From the NCBI GenBank assembly GCA_003280995.1, contig QCDG01000001.1, forward strand, positions 114,124-178,123: a stretch of DNA of 64,000 bases, given 5' to 3'. A model generated the notes under the pieces. That model had not been told where the DNA came from. It saw nothing but the letters and a program-made list of their open reading frames with translations, and searched no databases. The stretch is from Prochlorococcus sp. AG-355-A09. Lineage in GTDB: Bacteria; Cyanobacteriota; Cyanobacteriia; PCC-6307; Cyanobiaceae. This document shows, piece after piece, positions 28,073 through 38,049 of the stretch; positions within the stretch are counted from its first letter, which is position 1; each line of letters starts with the position of its first letter. The translations under genes were made by a program, and so were the position numbers.

Positions 28073-31000
28073 ATGACTATCAGCGATAAAATCAGAATTT
28101 ACGAACTTTCCAGAGACTTAAATCTGGAAAATAAAGATGTACTGGATGCCGCTCAAAAACTTTCAATTTCAGTAAAAAGCCATAGCAGTTCTATTAGTGC
28201 AGAAGAGGCAAAAAAAATTAAAAATCTTATTAATAAAAAGAATTCAGATAAAAAAATACTTTCCATTAATAGACCTTCAATTAAAAAAGATAATTTCAAA
28301 AACAACAAAGAAGATAAATCTGCTTTTATATCCTCTAAACAAGGTAAACCTCTCAAAGATAATTCAAACATAAAACCCTTATTGATAAAACCACTTAACA
28401 AGCCTGAGAGTTCAAAAATAATTTCAAATCAACCTCAAAATCCTAATAAACCTAATACTATTAACAATTCACAATCTCGAGCAAAGCATACAAATACAAA
28501 TATAAATAGTAAACCTTCACACAATTTAAACCAAGATAAAAAAACTTTCGAAAATAACACAATCCCATCTATCAAAAGTCCGGCAAAACCACCTATTCAA
28601 TTAATTGCAAAGCCTAAAAATATAAATAATAATGTTAAATCTAATGAATCTTCCCAGAACATCATAAGTGCAGGGGATAAAAGACGACTATCAAACAAAC
28701 CTGATCAAAAAACGAACAAACCTAATACAAAAAATTTTAATAATAGAATGAAAACCCCTGAGCTAGTAGGAGCTCCAATAAGAAGAGAAGATCCAAAAAT
28801 AAATCCTAATAAGCAAAATAATAATAAGCAAAACATTACTTTTAAACAAGATGTCTCAAACAGACCTGGTTCTCCTAACAGACCTGGCATGCCCAATAGG
28901 CCTAGTTTAAGAAACAAACCTTCAGATCAAGGCAGACCTGGCTCATTTAATAGGCAAGGCAATCCCAATAGACCTGGTTCTCCCAACAGACCTGGTATGA
29001 CCAATAGGCCTGGTTCTAAATTCAATGGTCAAAATTACTCTGGGATAAGGAAGCCAGTATCACCTAACGAACTTTTACAACTTCAAAAAAATAATAACTC
29101 TGAGAAAGACAACTTAGGAATAAAGAATAAACCAAAACAAAATATCGATGCACCTAAGCAGAAGGTGAAAGCGCCTAATACTCGTCCAAATTCTACTCCA
29201 AGTTCCAAAAAACCTCCTCATAGAGCATTTTCAAATAGTTCAAAGAAACCCGGAAAGACAGACTGGGATGATAGCGCAAAACTTGAAGCATTAAGAAGTA
29301 AAAATACTCAAAAACAAAGGCAGAAAGTTCATATTATTGGTGAAAATGATGATTCATTAACATCTGAAACCAGTGGATATTCAGGCGAGAAAATTTCAAT
29401 TTTATCAGCAAGTCTGGCGCGTCCTAAGAAAGAAAAGTCTGAAGAAACTAAATCTCAAAAATCTATTAAACAATTTAAGAAAAAGAAAAAAGAGACCACA
29501 AGACAAAGGCAGAAAAGGAGAGCAATGGAATTAAAGGCTGCCAAAGAGGCCAAACAAGTAAGGCCTGAAATGATAATAGTTCCCGAAGAAAATTTAACTG
29601 TTCAAGAATTAGCTGATAAATTAAGCCTTGAAAGTTCTGAAATAATAAAATCTCTTTTCTTCAAAGGCATAACGGCAACCGTTACTCAATCACTTGACTT
29701 AGCAACTATCGAAACAGTAGCAGAAGAATTTGGGGTGCCTGTTTTACAAGATGATATCCAAGAAGCTGCTGAGAAAACAGTTAATATGATTGAATCTGAT
29801 GATATTGATAATCTGATAAGAAGACCGCCTGTCATTACAGTGATGGGTCATGTAGATCATGGCAAAACAAGTCTTTTAGATTCCATCAGAGAATCAAGAG
29901 TAGCTTCGGGGGAAGCAGGGGGCATCACTCAACATATAGGAGCTTATCAAGTTGAATTTGAACATGAATCTCAAAAGAAAAAATTAACTTTTCTTGATAC
30001 CCCTGGTCATGAAGCCTTTACTGCAATGAGAGCAAGGGGTACAAAGGTTACAGATGTAGCTGTTCTTGTAGTTGCTGCAGATGATGGTTGCAGACCTCAA
30101 ACACTTGAAGCTATCAGTCATGCAAAAGCTGCAAAAGTACCAATAGTTGTTGCAATAAATAAAATTGACAAAGAAGGTGCTTCTCCAGACAGAGTAAAGC
30201 AGGAACTATCAGAAAAAGATTTAATTGCTGAAGATTGGGGAGGCGATACAGTGATGGTTCCAGTAAGTGCTATCAAAAAACAAAACATTGATAAATTACT
30301 CGAAATGATCTTATTAGTTTCAGAGGTAGAAGATCTACAAGCTAACCCTGATAGATTTGCAAAAGGCACAGTAATTGAAGCCCACTTAGACAAAGCAAAA
30401 GGACCTGTTGCTACTTTGTTAGTACAAAATGGAACCTTGAAATCTGGAGATGTTTTAGCTGCGGGTTCAGTCCTTGGAAAAATTAGAGCAATGGTTGATG
30501 AACATGGTAATAGAATCAGAGAAGCAGGGCCATCATTCCCAGTTGAAGCTCTAGGATTCAGTGAAGTACCTACAGCAGGGGACGAATTCGAAGTCTACCC
30601 TGATGAGAAAACTGGTCGAGCCATTGTCGGAGAAAGGGCAACAGATGCTAGAGCCACAAAATTAGCTCAGCAAATGGCCTCTAGAAGAGTCAGCTTATCA
30701 TCCCTATCAACTCAAGCAAATGATGGAGAACTAAAGGAGTTAAACTTAATTCTCAAGGCTGATGTTCAAGGTAGTATTGAAGCTATATTAGGATCACTAG
30801 AACAATTACCAAAAAATGAAGTTCAAGTCAGAGTTCTACTTTCTGCTCCCGGAGAAATAACTGAGACGGATATCGATCTCGCTGCTGCATCTGGGTCAGT
30901 TATCATTGGATTTAACACCTCATTGGCTTCTGGCGCAAAGAGAGCAGCTGATGCTAATGATGTTGATATAAGAGAATATGAAGTAATTTATAAACTCTTA

Positions 31001-31348
31001 GAAGATATTCAGTTGGCCATGGAAGGGCTACTTGAACCCGATCTTGTCGAAGAATCTTTAGGGCAAGCTGAAGTTAGAGCAACTTTTGCAGTTGGTAAAG
31101 GAGCTATTGCGGGCTGTTATATACAAACTGGCAAATTACAAAGGAATTGTTCTCTGAGAGTTATTAGATCAGAGAAAGTGATATTTGAGGGTAATTTAGA
31201 CTCTCTAAAAAGAGCTAAAGATGATGTAAAAGAAGTAAATACAGGATTTGAATGTGGAGTAGGCTGCGATAAATTCTCTTCATGGATTGAAGGAGATGTA
31301 ATCGAAGCATTCAAGTTTGTCACCAAAAAAAGGACCTTATCACAATAA
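28073..31348 (+). CDS. infB: Translation initiation factor IF-2
   Basis: IF-2 is the GTPase that brings initiator tRNA to the 30S subunit. The GTP-binding motifs are GHVDHGKT (residues 592-599), [12 protein letters not shown] and the SAIKKQN block; domains II-IV follow to residue 1091. Before them lies a long, low-complexity, basic N-terminal half (about 60-480) rich in Asn, Lys and Pro. Inside it residues about 263-315 form a near-tandem NRPG(S/M)PNRPG repeat. The C-terminal half is normal for the family; the N-terminal half is variable in cyanobacteria. It is the last gene of the rimP-nusA-ylxR-infB operon. Confidence 0.97.
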   Translation: MTISDKIRIYELSRDLNLENKDVLDAAQKLSISVKSHSSSISAEEAKKIKNLINKKNSDKKILSINRPSIKKDNFKNNKEDKSAFISSKQGKPLKDNSNIKPLLIKPLNKPESSKIISNQPQNPNKPNTINNSQSRAKHTNTNINSKPSHNLNQDKKTFENNTIPSIKSPAKPPIQLIAKPKNINNNVKSNESSQNIISAGDKRRLSNKPDQKTNKPNTKNFNNRMKTPELVGAPIRREDPKINPNKQNNNKQNITFKQDVSNRPGSPNRPGMPNRPSLRNKPSDQGRPGSFNRQGNPNRPGSPNRPGMTNRPGSKFNGQNYSGIRKPVSPNELLQLQKNNNSEKDNLGIKNKPKQNIDAPKQKVKAPNTRPNSTPSSKKPPHRAFSNSSKKPGKTDWDDSAKLEALRSKNTQKQRQKVHIIGENDDSLTSETSGYSGEKISILSASLARPKKEKSEETKSQKSIKQFKKKKKETTRQRQKRRAMELKAAKEAKQVRPEMIIVPEENLTVQELADKLSLESSEIIKSLFFKGITATVTQSLDLATIETVAEEFGVPVLQDDIQEAAEKTVNMIESDDIDNLIRRPPVITVMGHVDHGKTSLLDSIRESRVASGEAGGITQHIGAYQVEFEHESQKKKLTFLDTPGHEAFTAMRARGTKVTDVAVLVVAADDGCRPQTLEAISHAKAAKVPIVVAINKIDKEGASPDRVKQELSEKDLIAEDWGGDTVMVPVSAIKKQNIDKLLEMILLVSEVEDLQANPDRFAKGTVIEAHLDKAKGPVATLLVQNGTLKSGDVLAAGSVLGKIRAMVDEHGNRIREAGPSFPVEALGFSEVPTAGDEFEVYPDEKTGRAIVGERATDARATKLAQQMASRRVSLSSLSTQANDGELKELNLILKADVQGSIEAILGSLEQLPKNEVQVRVLLSAPGEITETDIDLAAASGSVIIGFNTSLASGAKRAADANDVDIREYEVIYKLLEDIQLAMEGLLEPDLVEESLGQAEVRATFAVGKGAIAGCYIQTGKLQRNCSLRVIRSEKVIFEGNLDSLKRAKDDVKEVNTGFECGVGCDKFSSWIEGDVIEAFKFVTKKRTLSQ
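28858..29016 (+). repeat. Imperfect tandem repeat coding for NRPG units in the IF-2 N-terminal region
   Basis: The DNA repeats units like AACAGACCTGGTTCTCC and AATAGGCCTGGTATG, giving protein units [36 protein letters not shown]. At least six units are visible, with some degeneration in the middle. Such repeats can change copy number between strains. The encoded segment is expected to be disordered. Confidence 0.8.
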
Positions 31349-31364
31349 TTAAACCTCTAGCTTA

Positions 31365-31601
31365 TTAAGCTTTATTTCTGTCAAAGATTAATAAAGTAGG
31401 AAATATTACACAAGCCCCCAACTGTATGAGAAGGTTATTTAGTTGTAATTCATTTCCATTCGCAATTCTGGAAAGCATTATTAGAAGTCCTAAAAATGCA
31501 GAACCGCTAAAAGCTATCCACAATATTCTTCTCAATCCCTTGAAAGGAGCTTGAGATTCCTTTAATAATTTCTTTTTTAATTCAGGATCTATTTTTGACA
31601 T
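31365..31601 (-). CDS. DUF3493 membrane protein (LPA3/Rep27-like region)
   Basis: A 78-aa protein with two hydrophobic helices (about 27-45 and 54-72) after a basic N-terminus, DPELKKKLLKESQAPFKGLRR, which is the DUF3493 signature. Related plant and algal proteins (LPA1/LPA3, Rep27) help photosystem II assembly or repair; that role is inferred here from family only. It is convergent with infB (16 bp apart) and divergent from the tRNA-Thr gene. Confidence 0.75.
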   Translation of the reverse strand: MSKIDPELKKKLLKESQAPFKGLRRILWIAFSGSAFLGLLIMLSRIANGNELQLNNLLIQLGACVIFPTLLIFDRNKA

Positions 31602-31655
31602 AAATTCTTTTAATTATTAAATTAAGTTTATATGAAAAATTCAATATTTAATATT

Positions 31656-31727
31656 GCCGGTATAGCTCAGCGGTAGAGCAACTGTCTCGTAAACAGTAAG
31701 CCATTGGTTCAATTCCAATTATCGGCA
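31656..31727 (+). tRNA. trnT: tRNA-Thr (anticodon CGT)
   Basis: The 72-nt gene folds as a standard cloverleaf: acceptor GCCGGTA pairs with TATCGGC (one G-T pair), D-arm GCTC/GAGC, anticodon stem ACTGT/ACAGT with loop CTCGTAA, T-arm ATTGG/CCAAT with loop TTCAATT, and discriminator A at 31727. The anticodon CGT at 31688-31690 reads ACG. CCA is not encoded. It lies just upstream of an AT-rich glycosyltransferase pair. Confidence 0.96.
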
Positions 31728-31750
31728 CTTAAAAAGCAAATAAGACTAAA

Positions 31751-33304
31751 ATGCATAATAAAGTTTTAAAATTTAGATATCTTTTTAAATTATTTGCTTT
31801 TATTCCACTTATATTTTATTTTGGCAAGAGAAGTTATGTTGCGTTTGATGAAGGTTTTTATGCGCTACAAGCTCGATGGATACTAGATAAAGGTAACTGG
31901 ACAATTCCTCTTTGGTGGGATCAATATGTTTTGGATAGAACAATAGGATTACAGATTTTAATAGCAAAGTCACAAGACTTATTTGGAAGAAATATTTTTT
32001 CTGCATATCTACCAACAACATTAGCTTCAATATTGATGCTATTGACAACTTATAAATTACATGAAGAATTTTTTAACAAAAAATATGCAATTATATCCCC
32101 ACTAATCCTTGCTACTACATATCTATGGTTTGACTACTCTCACTTAGCCACTCAAGATATTATTTATTCATGTTTAGTAACTATTGGAGTATTAGCATTA
32201 GTAAAAATAAAAAGTAAAAATAACAAATTCTATATTCTGCTTTTTGGAATTTGGATTGGATTAGCTTTTATGATGAAAACTTTTTTAGTTTTTGTACCAT
32301 TATTATCACTCTTACCACATTTATTTTTTAAAAAAAATTTTTTATTTATAAAATTCTTTTGGTTAGGACTACTAATTGGATTTATTCCTTTTTTATTATG
32401 GAAGTTTTCTATCAACCCTTATTTAGACAAAAATATTATTTTTTACTTAGTTGAAAAGTTTAACTTTCTATCAAGTAAAAATACTTTTACAAATCCTTTC
32501 TATTATTATTTCTGGAATGTACCAGTAACATATCTACCATGGAGTTTTTTCGCAATTATTGGCATTGCTTACAATATCTCTCAATGTAAAGAGAATAGAT
32601 ATATACTCGCTTTTTTTCCATTAATTTTAATAGCAATTCTTAGCATTTTCTCTACAAAAACACCCTACTATACTCTACAAATCTCATCTATTTTTTCATT
32701 AAATACTTATGTAGGAATAAAATATTTATTCAATTCTTACAGATATAGTCGAATTTTTATATTTATAACTTCAAAAATAATTCCATTATTTTTATTTGCC
32801 TTAACTTTCACATATTATTTTTTCTTTAAAGATTCAATTAACTTTAATACGAAGGAAAATACATTTATAGTTCTTGGATTATTATCTTTTGGCTTATCTT
32901 GGTCATTCATAAGACATAAAAATTCGTTCAAAGAACTATTAATAACTCTCATAATTGGGCCTTACTTATTCACTTCATTTATTTTGCAATCAGGTTTATT
33001 CACTGATAGATCTAGAGAACTAAGAGAGAAAATGGAATATGTTTCATCCCTTGATTTAGTAAAAAATCAAACGATCATGGTTGATAAAAAAGGAATCAAC
33101 AACTCTCGATCGCAATCAAAAATCATCAGGATTTCTTTATCAACACCTAAATTAGGTGTGGGATTAGAAAGTATTAATCAATTAAAAAAATCTGAATTAG
33201 CATGGACAACTGATCTTAAAACAATAAAAACTAATGATGATTCATATGAAGTGATATACGAAAATGATGTTTTAAATCCATGGAAATTAATAATAAAAAA
33301 TTAA
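31751..33304 (+). CDS. Membrane glycosyltransferase, GT39/ArnT-like
   Basis: The 517-aa protein has about ten to twelve hydrophobic segments and the N-terminal external loop motif of the GT-C fold, AFDEGFYALQARWILDKGNW, where the Asp-Glu pair is the expected catalytic/metal site. Such enzymes use a polyprenyl-phosphate sugar to glycosylate lipid A, lipids or proteins on the outer face of the inner membrane. The acceptor is unknown. The codons are unusually AT-rich even for this genome. It starts 24 bp after the tRNA-Thr gene and is followed by a GT2 gene, so it is probably part of surface glycan building. Confidence 0.8.
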   Translation: MHNKVLKFRYLFKLFAFIPLIFYFGKRSYVAFDEGFYALQARWILDKGNWTIPLWWDQYVLDRTIGLQILIAKSQDLFGRNIFSAYLPTTLASILMLLTTYKLHEEFFNKKYAIISPLILATTYLWFDYSHLATQDIIYSCLVTIGVLALVKIKSKNNKFYILLFGIWIGLAFMMKTFLVFVPLLSLLPHLFFKKNFLFIKFFWLGLLIGFIPFLLWKFSINPYLDKNIIFYLVEKFNFLSSKNTFTNPFYYYFWNVPVTYLPWSFFAIIGIAYNISQCKENRYILAFFPLILIAILSIFSTKTPYYTLQISSIFSLNTYVGIKYLFNSYRYSRIFIFITSKIIPLFLFALTFTYYFFFKDSINFNTKENTFIVLGLLSFGLSWSFIRHKNSFKELLITLIIGPYLFTSFILQSGLFTDRSRELREKMEYVSSLDLVKNQTIMVDKKGINNSRSQSKIIRISLSTPKLGVGLESINQLKKSELAWTTDLKTIKTNDDSYEVIYENDVLNPWKLIIKN

Positions 33305-33323
33305 ATAATTCTTATATAATAAG

Positions 33324-34436
33324 ATGTCTTTGCAATCTTTAATAATGAGATCTGTTAATAGTTGGGATTTAACTAATAATAAACTTCATCAATTATTCAA
33401 AGACAATAACGAATTTATTTCTATTAAAGTCCGTGGTAATACTTGGGAGCCAATCACTAGATGGCTAAGATTAGATTCAAGAATTTTTAGAGAAACTACT
33501 AGCAAAGCAAGAATAACTTTGTGCGATATCGAATCTCTAGCAGAAATTTATAACTACAGATCAATTAGATGGAAAGCAAAAAAACTAACTCCTATGCCCA
33601 CTAAGGTAATTCCAAAATCTATTAAAAATATTTTTCGGAAGATACCAATCATAAAACAACTCGCCTATGAACTGGAAATAGTTTTTTATAAATATAGTGA
33701 AAATATTTCTGAACATTTAATTTCAATAGTAATTCCTGCAAGAAATGAAGCTGGTAATAAGGAACTTTTAATTAATGCTTTAAATAAATTCAAAAATATT
33801 CCCAATAAATTAGAAATTATATTTGTTGAAGGTAATAGCAATGATAATACATATGACATGTTGAAAGAATTAAAAGAAAATTTCTCAAATTTCTTCAAGA
33901 TATCTCTTTTAAAACAAACTTCTAAAGGGAAGAAAAATGCAGTCGTGGAGGGATTTAATAGTTCTTCAGGTGAGACGCTCGCAATAATTGATAGTGATTT
34001 TACTGTAGATATTGATGACAGTATTGCAGCAATTATGGAATCAACCAAAAATAAAAATATCCTTATTAATTGCTCCCGCACAACTTTTCCAATGGAAAAA
34101 GATGCGATGAGATGGGCAAATTATATAGGAAATAGACTCTTCTCAATTTTTCTATCAATTCTAATAAATAAGCCTATATCAGATTCACTATGCGGAACAA
34201 AAGTTTTTTCAAGAAAATTCTTTAATTTTATGAAACAAAACGGAAGTTGGGATTCTAAGTGTGACCCTTTTGGAGACTTTACAATAATATTTGAAGCTGC
34301 GAACAATAACTTTAAAATACTAAATTACCCAGTTAGATATTATGCTAGAAAATCTGGAGCACCAAATATATCTAGATGGATAGATGGATTAAAACTTCTC
34401 AAAGTATGCTGGATTTATATGATTTCTGATATCTGA
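33324..34436 (+). CDS. Family 2 glycosyltransferase with an N-terminal non-GT segment
   Basis: Residues about 132-360 form a GT2 domain: ISIVIPARNEAGNKELL, LEIIFVEGNSNDNTYDML, IIDSDFTVD (nucleotide-sugar DxD), DSLCGTKVFSRKFF and CDPFGDFTIIFEAANN. This pattern is that of GT2 domains found at the C-terminus of methyltransferase-GT2 fusion proteins. The first 110 residues, ending in KIPIIKQLAYELEIVFYK, look like the end and linker of such a methyltransferase, but no SAM-binding motif is present. It may be a shortened descendant (inference). It starts 19 bp after the GT39 gene and is likely co-expressed. Confidence 0.78.
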   Translation: MSLQSLIMRSVNSWDLTNNKLHQLFKDNNEFISIKVRGNTWEPITRWLRLDSRIFRETTSKARITLCDIESLAEIYNYRSIRWKAKKLTPMPTKVIPKSIKNIFRKIPIIKQLAYELEIVFYKYSENISEHLISIVIPARNEAGNKELLINALNKFKNIPNKLEIIFVEGNSNDNTYDMLKELKENFSNFFKISLLKQTSKGKKNAVVEGFNSSSGETLAIIDSDFTVDIDDSIAAIMESTKNKNILINCSRTTFPMEKDAMRWANYIGNRLFSIFLSILINKPISDSLCGTKVFSRKFFNFMKQNGSWDSKCDPFGDFTIIFEAANNNFKILNYPVRYYARKSGAPNISRWIDGLKLLKVCWIYMISDI

Positions 34437-34542
34437 TTTAAATAAAATTTGAATGAATGTTTTCTTAGGATTTTTAATTTCTCCAAATTAGTAATAAAGT
34501 AGTTAGATTCTTAAAAGAAATAAATTGATTAAATTTCATAAC

Positions 34543-36165
34543 ATGAATTTTAATTTGAAGTTCGAAAAATTAAATAAAAAAAATTACCAAAGAAAGCACT
34601 ATGGAAAAATATTAACTGTAAGATTACCATGTAATCCGATATTTCCAATAGGACCTATTTATTTAGCAGACCATATTCATAAATGTTTTCCAAATTTAGA
34701 GCAGCAATTCATTGATCTAGCAATAATTCCATCAAATAAAGTTTCCAAATATTTAGCTAGAAAAATTGATCAATTTAGACCACATCTAATCATTTTTTCA
34801 TGGAGAGATATACAAATTTATGCACCTGTTGATGGTAGAAGTGGAAATCCTCTACAAAACTCTTTTGAAGTTTTCTACTCAAAAAATATCCTTAAAAAAA
34901 TTAGAGGTTCCTGGGGAGGATTAAAATTAATTGCATCTCATTATGGAGAAATATATAGAAATACTTCGTTAGTCAAAATGGGACTTAAAAGAGCACAAAA
35001 ATACAATAAAAATGTAAAAGTAATTTTAGGAGGCGGGGCTGTTAGTGTCTTCTATGAACAATTAGGAAATCTACTCCCAAAGGGAACTGTAATTTCAGTT
35101 GGAGAGGGAGAAAATCTTATAGAAAAAATCATTAGAGGAGATTCAATAGAAAGAGAAAGATGTTACATTGCTGGACAAAAACCTCGGAATAAATTAATAC
35201 ATGAACAACCTTCAGGCACTGTTAAAACTGCTTGCGATTATAAATTTATTAAATCAATATGGCCTGAATTCGATTGGTATATAGAAGGAGGAGATTATTA
35301 TGTAGGGGTACAAACAAAAAGAGGTTGTCCTCATAATTGTTGTTTCTGTGTTTACACAGTTGTAGAGGGAAAGCAGGTTCGCGTTAATCCTGTTAAGGAA
35401 GTAATCAAAGAAATGAAGCAATTATATGATCTTGGAGTAAGGGGATTTTGGTTCACAGATGCACAGTTTATTCCAGCCAAAAAACATATTGAAGATGCAA
35501 AAACACTTTTGCAAGCAATTAAGGACCAAGGCTGGGACGACATTAATTGGGCTGCATACATCAGAGCAGATAATATTGATGCTGAGCTAGCTCAGCTAAT
35601 GGTTGATACAGGTATGAGCTACTTTGAGATAGGTATCACCTCGGGATCTCAAGAACTTGTTAGAAAAATGAGATTAGCGTATGACCTCGAAACTGTATTA
35701 AATAACTGCAGAATGCTAGTCAAATCAGGTTTCAAGAATCATGTTTCAGTCAATTATTCATTTAATGTTTTTGATGAAACGCCCAGCACCATAAGACAAA
35801 CAATTGCTTACCATAGAGAATTAGAAAATATTTTTGGTAAAGGCTTAGTTGATCCAGCTATATTCTTTATAGGTTTGCAACCTCACACTCTCCTTGAGAA
35901 GTACGCTTTGGAGCATAAAATTTTGAAGCCAAATTATAATCCAATGAGCATGATGCCATGGACAGCAAGAAAACTTCTCTGGAATCCAGGGTCACTTGGG
36001 AAAAAACTTGGTCAGGTTTGCTTAGAAGCTTTTGACAATCCAGAAGACGAATTTGGTAAAACAGTAATCGACATTCTTGAGAGAGATTATGGAAAGTCCT
36101 CCTTAAAAGAATCCCTAAAAGTCCGTCCTTTATCAGAAAGGAAATTAGTTCAGTCTAAATTATAA
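34543..36165 (+). CDS. B12-binding-domain radical SAM enzyme, function unknown
   Basis: The protein has an N-terminal Rossmann-type region (about 20-200) placed like the B12-binding domain of this class, then a radical SAM core with Cys262, Cys266 and Cys269 in GCPHNCCFCVY, and an elongated C-terminus. The tail shows FEIGITSGSQELVRKMRLAYD (typical SAM core end) and GLQPHTLLEKYALEHKIL. The classical B12 motif DxHxxG is not clear. I prefer the ATG at 34543 over an upstream TTG at 34525. Enzymes of this class do methylations or ring and chain rearrangements; I cannot name the substrate. A gap of about 100 bp separates it from the glycosyltransferases. Confidence 0.8.
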   Translation: MNFNLKFEKLNKKNYQRKHYGKILTVRLPCNPIFPIGPIYLADHIHKCFPNLEQQFIDLAIIPSNKVSKYLARKIDQFRPHLIIFSWRDIQIYAPVDGRSGNPLQNSFEVFYSKNILKKIRGSWGGLKLIASHYGEIYRNTSLVKMGLKRAQKYNKNVKVILGGGAVSVFYEQLGNLLPKGTVISVGEGENLIEKIIRGDSIERERCYIAGQKPRNKLIHEQPSGTVKTACDYKFIKSIWPEFDWYIEGGDYYVGVQTKRGCPHNCCFCVYTVVEGKQVRVNPVKEVIKEMKQLYDLGVRGFWFTDAQFIPAKKHIEDAKTLLQAIKDQGWDDINWAAYIRADNIDAELAQLMVDTGMSYFEIGITSGSQELVRKMRLAYDLETVLNNCRMLVKSGFKNHVSVNYSFNVFDETPSTIRQTIAYHRELENIFGKGLVDPAIFFIGLQPHTLLEKYALEHKILKPNYNPMSMMPWTARKLLWNPGSLGKKLGQVCLEAFDNPEDEFGKTVIDILERDYGKSSLKESLKVRPLSERKLVQSKL

Positions 36166-36177
36166 ATTCAACCGTTA

Positions 36178-36495
36178 TTAATCCTCTTGCTCAATTGAAC
36201 TAGAAATTCCCTTAGATTTTAATGATTCAGAGTAGAATTCTGCTGGCTCTAAATCACAAACAATTACTAAACCCACGCCTGTATTATGTGCTTCAAGCAT
36301 TATTGCAATAGCATCTTGCTCACTTAATTGCGGAACAACTTCTCGCAGTGAAATGGTGACATACTCCATAGAATTAACTGGGTCATTATGAAGTAAAACC
36401 TTATATTTTGGAGATTTATTTTTTAATTCAGCAGGTTTCTTTTCAATCACTGCTGAATTATTATTTGCACTTTGTCCTAACTTTATAGATAGCAT
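36178..36495 (-). CDS. clpS: ATP-dependent Clp protease adaptor ClpS
   Basis: ClpS delivers N-degron substrates to the Clp protease. The core KVLLHNDPVNSMEYV (residues about 32-46) and the C-terminal LEAHNTGVGLVIVCDLEPAEFY match the family, including the Asn-Asp pocket residues. The 105-aa length has a longer N-terminal tail than E. coli ClpS. It ends 12 bp from the end of the radical SAM gene (convergent) and lies 31 bp downstream of dapL on the same strand. Confidence 0.93.
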   Translation of the reverse strand: MLSIKLGQSANNNSAVIEKKPAELKNKSPKYKVLLHNDPVNSMEYVTISLREVVPQLSEQDAIAIMLEAHNTGVGLVIVCDLEPAEFYSESLKSKGISSSIEQED

Positions 36496-36526
36496 TAAAT
36501 TTATTAGAGTTTAATTGTACTTATAA

Positions 36527-37753
36527 TTATATATTAATTATTCTTTCCATTGCTTCAAGGACGTTTGATCGTGAGTTAAATGCTGACAAGCGAAAATAAC
36601 CCTCTCCTGCCAATCCAAATCCACTCCCAGGTGTTCCCACTACACTAACTTTTTGAAGAAGGAAATCAAAAAAGTCCCAAGATGTCATTTGATCTGGAAC
36701 TTTAATCCAGATATAAGGAGCATTGTCCCCACCGTAAACTTTATATCCTGAATTCTGAAGTTTATTTTTCATGATTTTTGCATTTTCCATATAAAAATCA
36801 ATTAACCCTTTCACCTGTTTTTTCCCTTCAGGAGAATAAACAGCCTCTGCACCTTTCTGAACCACATAACTTACTCCATTGAACTTTGTAGATTGTCGCC
36901 TATTCCAAAGAGGCCATAACTCTATTTCATCATTTGTTGAGCTCAATCCTTTGAGATCCTTTGGTATTACTGTAAAAGCACATCTAACTCCAGTGAATCC
37001 TGCGTTCTTTGAAAAAGATCTAAATTCAATAGCACAATCCTTTGCTCCCTCAATCTCATATATTGAATGTGGAATATCATTATCTTGGATAAATGCTTCA
37101 TAAGCAGCATCAAAAAGTATCAGAGATTTATTTTGGAGGGCATAATCAACCCACTTTTTCAATTCTTTTTTTGTGATAGTCGCTCCAGTCGGATTATTTG
37201 GAAAACAAAGATATAAAATATCGACTTTTTTTTCAGGTAGTTTTGGCAAAAAGTTATTCCCCTCGTTTATTGCTAGATATGTTAATCCTTGATAAGTACC
37301 ATTTTTGAGAGATTCTCCAGTTCTGCCTGTCATAACATTACTATCTACATAAACAGGATAAACAGGATCTGTTACAGCAATTGAATTATCTTTGCCGAGA
37401 ATATCCAAAATATTGCTGCTATCGCATTTAGAACCGTCTGAAACAAAGATTTCTTCAGGTGAAATTTGACAGCCTCGAGAAATAAAGTCATGCTCAGATA
37501 TTTTTTCTCTCAACCAAGAATAACCTTGTTCTGGTCCATAACCTCTGAAACCGTTTATTGTTCCCATGTCATCTAAAGCTTTACCCATAGCATCTATGCA
37601 TGCTTTAGGTAATGGTTCTGTAACATCTCCTATGCCAAGCTTAATAATTTCAGCACTCTTATTCGATTCAGAATATATTTTTACCCTTTTAGCAATTTCA
37701 GGAAATAAATAGCCTGCTTTGAGTTTTAAATAATTTTCGTTTACTTGAACCAC
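36527..37753 (-). CDS. dapL: LL-diaminopimelate aminotransferase (DapL)
   Basis: DapL converts tetrahydrodipicolinate directly to LL-2,6-diaminopimelate with glutamate as amino donor, the lysine/peptidoglycan route of cyanobacteria and plants. It is a class I/II PLP aminotransferase of 408 aa, with [12 protein letters not shown] near residue 40, CFPNNPTGA about 185, and [14 protein letters not shown] holding the PLP lysine. The length is normal. A 296-bp gap separates it from the divergent rne gene. Confidence 0.94.
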   Translation of the reverse strand: MVQVNENYLKLKAGYLFPEIAKRVKIYSESNKSAEIIKLGIGDVTEPLPKACIDAMGKALDDMGTINGFRGYGPEQGYSWLREKISEHDFISRGCQISPEEIFVSDGSKCDSSNILDILGKDNSIAVTDPVYPVYVDSNVMTGRTGESLKNGTYQGLTYLAINEGNNFLPKLPEKKVDILYLCFPNNPTGATITKKELKKWVDYALQNKSLILFDAAYEAFIQDNDIPHSIYEIEGAKDCAIEFRSFSKNAGFTGVRCAFTVIPKDLKGLSSTNDEIELWPLWNRRQSTKFNGVSYVVQKGAEAVYSPEGKKQVKGLIDFYMENAKIMKNKLQNSGYKVYGGDNAPYIWIKVPDQMTSWDFFDFLLQKVSVVGTPGSGFGLAGEGYFRLSAFNSRSNVLEAMERIINI

Positions 37754-38049
37754 TTTAGATAAAAAATTTCACCAATATTAGAATAATGTATCAACGTGCT
37801 TTAGTGGTGATTAGATGTTAATATTATTTTAGTTATGGTTAATTTAAGAGATAATCATGGCTGTGAATTCAATTTCAATTAGTTTGAAAATCGTTTAAAT
37901 CTTTATAAATAGCAGAATTCAATCACTATTAACTTTATTAATTTTAAAAAGTAAACAATAATAGCTAAAAAAAATTGCTTTATTAAAAGATAAATCTAAT
38001 TCTTTAATCTAGACGATTTTCAAAATCCAAAACATTCAGAATCAATTAT
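37754..38049. promoter_or_regulatory. Divergent dapL/rne region with long rne leader
   Basis: This 296-bp region has no gene. Most of it probably belongs to the 5' leader of rne, as long AU-rich leaders are usual for RNase E genes, which regulate themselves by cleavage of their leader. Two very short frames starting with ATG (37786, 37835 area) look like chance. Its striking feature is the 15-bp long-range inverted repeat listed separately. Confidence 0.5.
37883..38024 (+). repeat. Long-range inverted repeat in the rne leader
   Basis: The left arm TTTGAAAATCGTTTA (37883-37897) pairs with the right arm TAGACGATTTTCAAA (38010-38024): 12 perfect base pairs plus three more with one G-U. The arms are about 112 nt apart and the right arm ends 25 nt before the rne start codon. 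In RNA it would close a large loop and could place the ribosome-binding region in a controllable structure. Confidence 0.6.

Noticed and set aside
31359..31371. Terminator hairpin after infB (AGCTT-ATT-AAGCT)
   Set aside because: Only five base pairs, a 3-nt loop and a broken T-run; too weak to call.
31656..34436. Integration of a mobile island at tRNA-Thr
   Set aside because: No direct repeat of the tRNA 3' end, integrase or tRNA fragment is visible downstream; only AT-rich sugar genes remain as weak evidence.
37786..37900. Short upstream reading frames in the rne leader
   Set aside because: Frames of 11-15 codons without ribosome-binding sites are expected by chance in this DNA.
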